Shown here piece after piece: positions 25,102-27,045 of a stretch of DNA of 27,045 nt (positions are counted from its first letter, which is position 1; each line of letters begins with the position of its first letter). Both the position numbers and the translations under genes were made by a program. This stretch comes from GCA-2733415 sp964608925. GTDB lineage: Bacteria; Bacteroidota; Bacteroidia; Flavobacteriales; Flavobacteriaceae. The stretch is from the NCBI GenBank assembly GCA_964608925.1, contig CAZSQD010000009.1, forward strand, positions 1 through 27,045, read 5' to 3'. The notes under the pieces are model-generated. The model searched no databases. It was not told the DNA's origin and was given only the letters and a program-made list of their open reading frames with translations.

Positions 25102-25992
25102 ATGAAAAAGAAAATCTTTTTAATCGCTGCATTGGCATTTATGACCATTCAAGGTGTTAGTGCTCAATATAATATATTGAACGCAAAAACTCCTGAAGAA
25201 ATTGGTGTAAAAACTGAAGACCAAAAAGCGTATGACAACAATAAACCATTAGAATACGGTTTTATTGACGATAGAGATATTTTATGGTCACGTATGGTAT
25301 GGGAAAAAATTGTATTGGATGAACGTGTAAACTTTCCGCTTTATTACCCTATTGACACTGCTCATATTGGCAAGGAGCGTAGAAGCTTATACGATGTTTT
25401 ATTAAAAAATATCAAAAACGGAAAAATAGAAAATCTATATACAGATGACTATTTTACAGGTAAAACAAACATGGAAGACGTACAAGAAGGCTTAGTAAAG
25501 GTTGATACTGCTGATACGGGTTACGAGCAATACAATGCAGGTGAACCAATTTCTCCAGAGTATATTGACACTACAGCTATTAGCTCTTATGATGTAAAAG
25601 AATACCGTATTAAAGGATTATGGTATTTTGATAAACGCCAAGGAGAATTAAAATACAGAATGATTGCTTTGTGTCCTGTAATACCAGATGTTTATTTTTT
25701 AGATAGTGATGAACCAGAATTAGTAGAACCATTTTGGATTTACTATCCAGACGTAAGAACTGTTTTAAATGAAGCAATGGTGTACAATAATAAAAATACA
25801 GCACAACCTATTTCATTTGATCACTTGTTAAATTCAAGACGTTTTAGTGCATATATGTATAAAGAGGAAAATGTATACCAAGATCGTAAAATTACGGAAT
25901 ACATACCTGAAAATGCATTAATGCAGTTATTAGAGTCTGACCGAATCAAAGAAAAAATTAGAGATTTTGAGTTAGATCAATGGCAATATTAA
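25102..25992 (+). CDS. gldN: Type IX secretion/gliding periplasmic protein GldN
   Basis: GldN is the periplasmic partner of GldK in the ring of the type IX machine. The 296-residue product has a Sec signal peptide (MKKKIFLIAALAFMT..., cleavage after VSA, about residue 21) and the family segments DDRDILWSRMVWEKIVLDERVNFPLYYP, YRIKGLWYFDKRQGELKYRMIALCPV and FDHLLNSRRFSAYMYKEENVYQDR. The length is normal. No gldO duplicate follows, unlike Flavobacterium johnsoniae. It is the last gene of the operon, followed by a strong terminator. Confidence 0.96.
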   Translation: MKKKIFLIAALAFMTIQGVSAQYNILNAKTPEEIGVKTEDQKAYDNNKPLEYGFIDDRDILWSRMVWEKIVLDERVNFPLYYPIDTAHIGKERRSLYDVLLKNIKNGKIENLYTDDYFTGKTNMEDVQEGLVKVDTADTGYEQYNAGEPISPEYIDTTAISSYDVKEYRIKGLWYFDKRQGELKYRMIALCPVIPDVYFLDSDEPELVEPFWIYYPDVRTVLNEAMVYNNKNTAQPISFDHLLNSRRFSAYMYKEENVYQDRKITEYIPENALMQLLESDRIKEKIRDFELDQWQY

Positions 25993-26010
25993 TACCAAAA
26001 TAATATTTAT

Positions 26011-26045
26011 AAAAATGCTCGTAGTTTCTACGAGCATTTTTTTTT
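26011..26045 (+). terminator. Strong intrinsic terminator after gldN
   Basis: AAAAATGCTCGTAG (26011-26024) and CTACGAGCATTTTT (26028-26041) form a perfect 14-bp stem with a TTT loop, followed by more T (to 26045). It lies 19 bp after the gldN stop. Confidence 0.9.
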
Positions 26046-26103
26046 GTAATAAACTGAAAGTTTAATAACTCTTAAATCAATTAATATTTTTAATTTTACA
26101 TTT

Positions 26104-27045
26104 ATGAACAAACAAGTGGATTATATTATAGTTGGTTTTGGTTTAGCAGGTTTAACCTTTGCTGAACAATTACGCAAAAACAACAAGAGTTTTATTGTAA
26201 TTTCTAAACTAAACAAATCATCCTCTATTGTTGCTGGAGGCATGTATAATCCTGTTATTTTAAAACGATTTACCTTAGCTTGGAAAGCAAATGAACAACT
26301 AAAAACAGCAATACCCTTTTATCAAAAAATAGAAGCTTACTTACAAGATTCATTTTTAGTGCCACTACCCTTATATAGAATTTTCAATAACATTGAAGAG
26401 CAAAATAATTGGCATATTGCGGCAGATAAGCCTACACTTTCCCCTTTTTTATCACAAAAATTTATTGAAAACAATAATCAATACATTCAAGCAAATCATA
26501 AATTTGGAAATGTAACGCAATCTGGGAGGTTAAAAGTTGGACACTTAATTAATAGTTATTTAAAAACATTGCTAGAAAAACAACAGTTTATTGAAGGGAA
26601 ATTTGAATACCAGAGCTTAATACAAAACACCAATTCCATTACCTACAAAAATTACACTGCAAAAAATATTGTATTTTGTGAAGGTTTAGGAATGAAGGAC
26701 AATCAGTTATTTAACTACCTCCATTTAAAAACATAAAAAGGAGATATTAAATGACTAACATTTTTATTGCCGTTCAAATCAATGACATGGTAAACAGTTG
26801 TACTTGGTAATGAAATGCATACTACATGTATGAAACATCAATTTGTTTAAATATCAACATTTGTCAAATTAAAGCCAGCGTAATAAAAGCATTTGTCACA
26901 TAATTCAGAAAACAGAAATCTATAACATTCATGAAATTGACTTCTGAATGAGCCAGCTCCGATTCTGGAGTTGATATTTCACTTCAACACAAAACAGATA
27001 TTTTTGAGCTGTTAGAACATGGTCAAGGTTCACAACCATTATCAG
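26104..27045 (+). pseudogene. DadA-like FAD-dependent oxidoreductase, 3' half decayed
   Basis: The clean 5' part (26104-26736, 210 residues) has an N-terminal Rossmann FAD motif (YIIVGFGLAGLTFAEQL), the VAGGMYNPV loop and IVFCEGLGM, like DadA-type FAD-dependent amino-acid oxidases that normally run to about 350 residues. A TAA at 26734-26736 interrupts just where relatives continue with a KG-(E/D)-I motif; the KGDI still follows the stop in frame. Beyond it, frame-shifted remnants occur in the expected order: IFIA...NDMVNSCTW (26760-26808, like the family NDLYKVGATYNW), KASV (about 26871, like KAGVRP) and, in clear frame, SGVDIS...DIFELLEHGQ (26964-27030, like the C-terminal LFELLEHGQ). So the gene appears dead unless the last 300 bases are poor sequence; it runs off the window edge. 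It has the terminator of gldN upstream. Confidence 0.65.

Overview
The window looks like a chromosomal stretch of a gliding or type IX secretion-competent member of the Flavobacteriaceae (Bacteroidota). The base composition is AT-rich, almost no gene has a Shine-Dalgarno sequence, and several upstream regions carry the Bacteroidota -7 box TAnnTTTG. The decisive marker is a complete gldK-gldL-gldM-gldN cluster (21303-25992), the core and motor of the type IX secretion/gliding machine. It lies downstream of topA and an arginase-fold gene, an order I recall from other flavobacteria.

Layout. (1) 3-695: the 3' part of a TerB/J-domain co-chaperone gene. (2) 802-1950: an orphan AlbA_2/Schlafen-like protein. 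(3) 2185-9528, plus strand: a compact envelope operon encoding a polysaccharide flippase, dUTPase (dut), a sugar nucleotidyltransferase, a YhcG-type PD-(D/E)XK nuclease, a TPR protein, a DUF4292 lipoprotein and an EnvC-like LytM/coiled-coil protein. The nuclease looks like a passenger in an otherwise housekeeping operon. (4) 9576-10085, minus: an acyl-CoA thioesterase gene broken by three single-base deletions. (5) 10481-17277, minus: groEL, groES, secG, a TPR-tailed hypothetical gene, lptE, a sigma-54 activator without a receiver domain, and miaB. (6) 17436-25992, plus: topA, a degenerate formimidoylglutamase-like protein, then gldKLMN. (7) 26104-27045: a DadA-like FAD oxidoreductase gene whose 5' half is clean and whose 3' half is a frame-shifted remnant.

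Functional themes are envelope construction (flippase, nucleotidyltransferase, EnvC-like protein, LptE for LPS transport, SecG for Sec export, GldKLMN for type IX secretion and gliding) alongside information-processing housekeeping (TopA, MiaB, GroESL, Dut).

Clear RNA-level signals are strong intrinsic terminators after groEL, secG and gldN, a perfect 16-bp hairpin without a U-tract between gldM and gldN, and a G-rich hairpin/quadruplex-prone element between groES and groEL. I found no tRNA, rRNA, CRISPR array, insertion sequence or complete multi-gene defence island. The best candidates for something new are the embedded YhcG nuclease, the arginase-fold pseudoenzyme next to gldK, and the non-coding elements in the gld and groESL operons. 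No clearly undescribed multi-gene system is evident.
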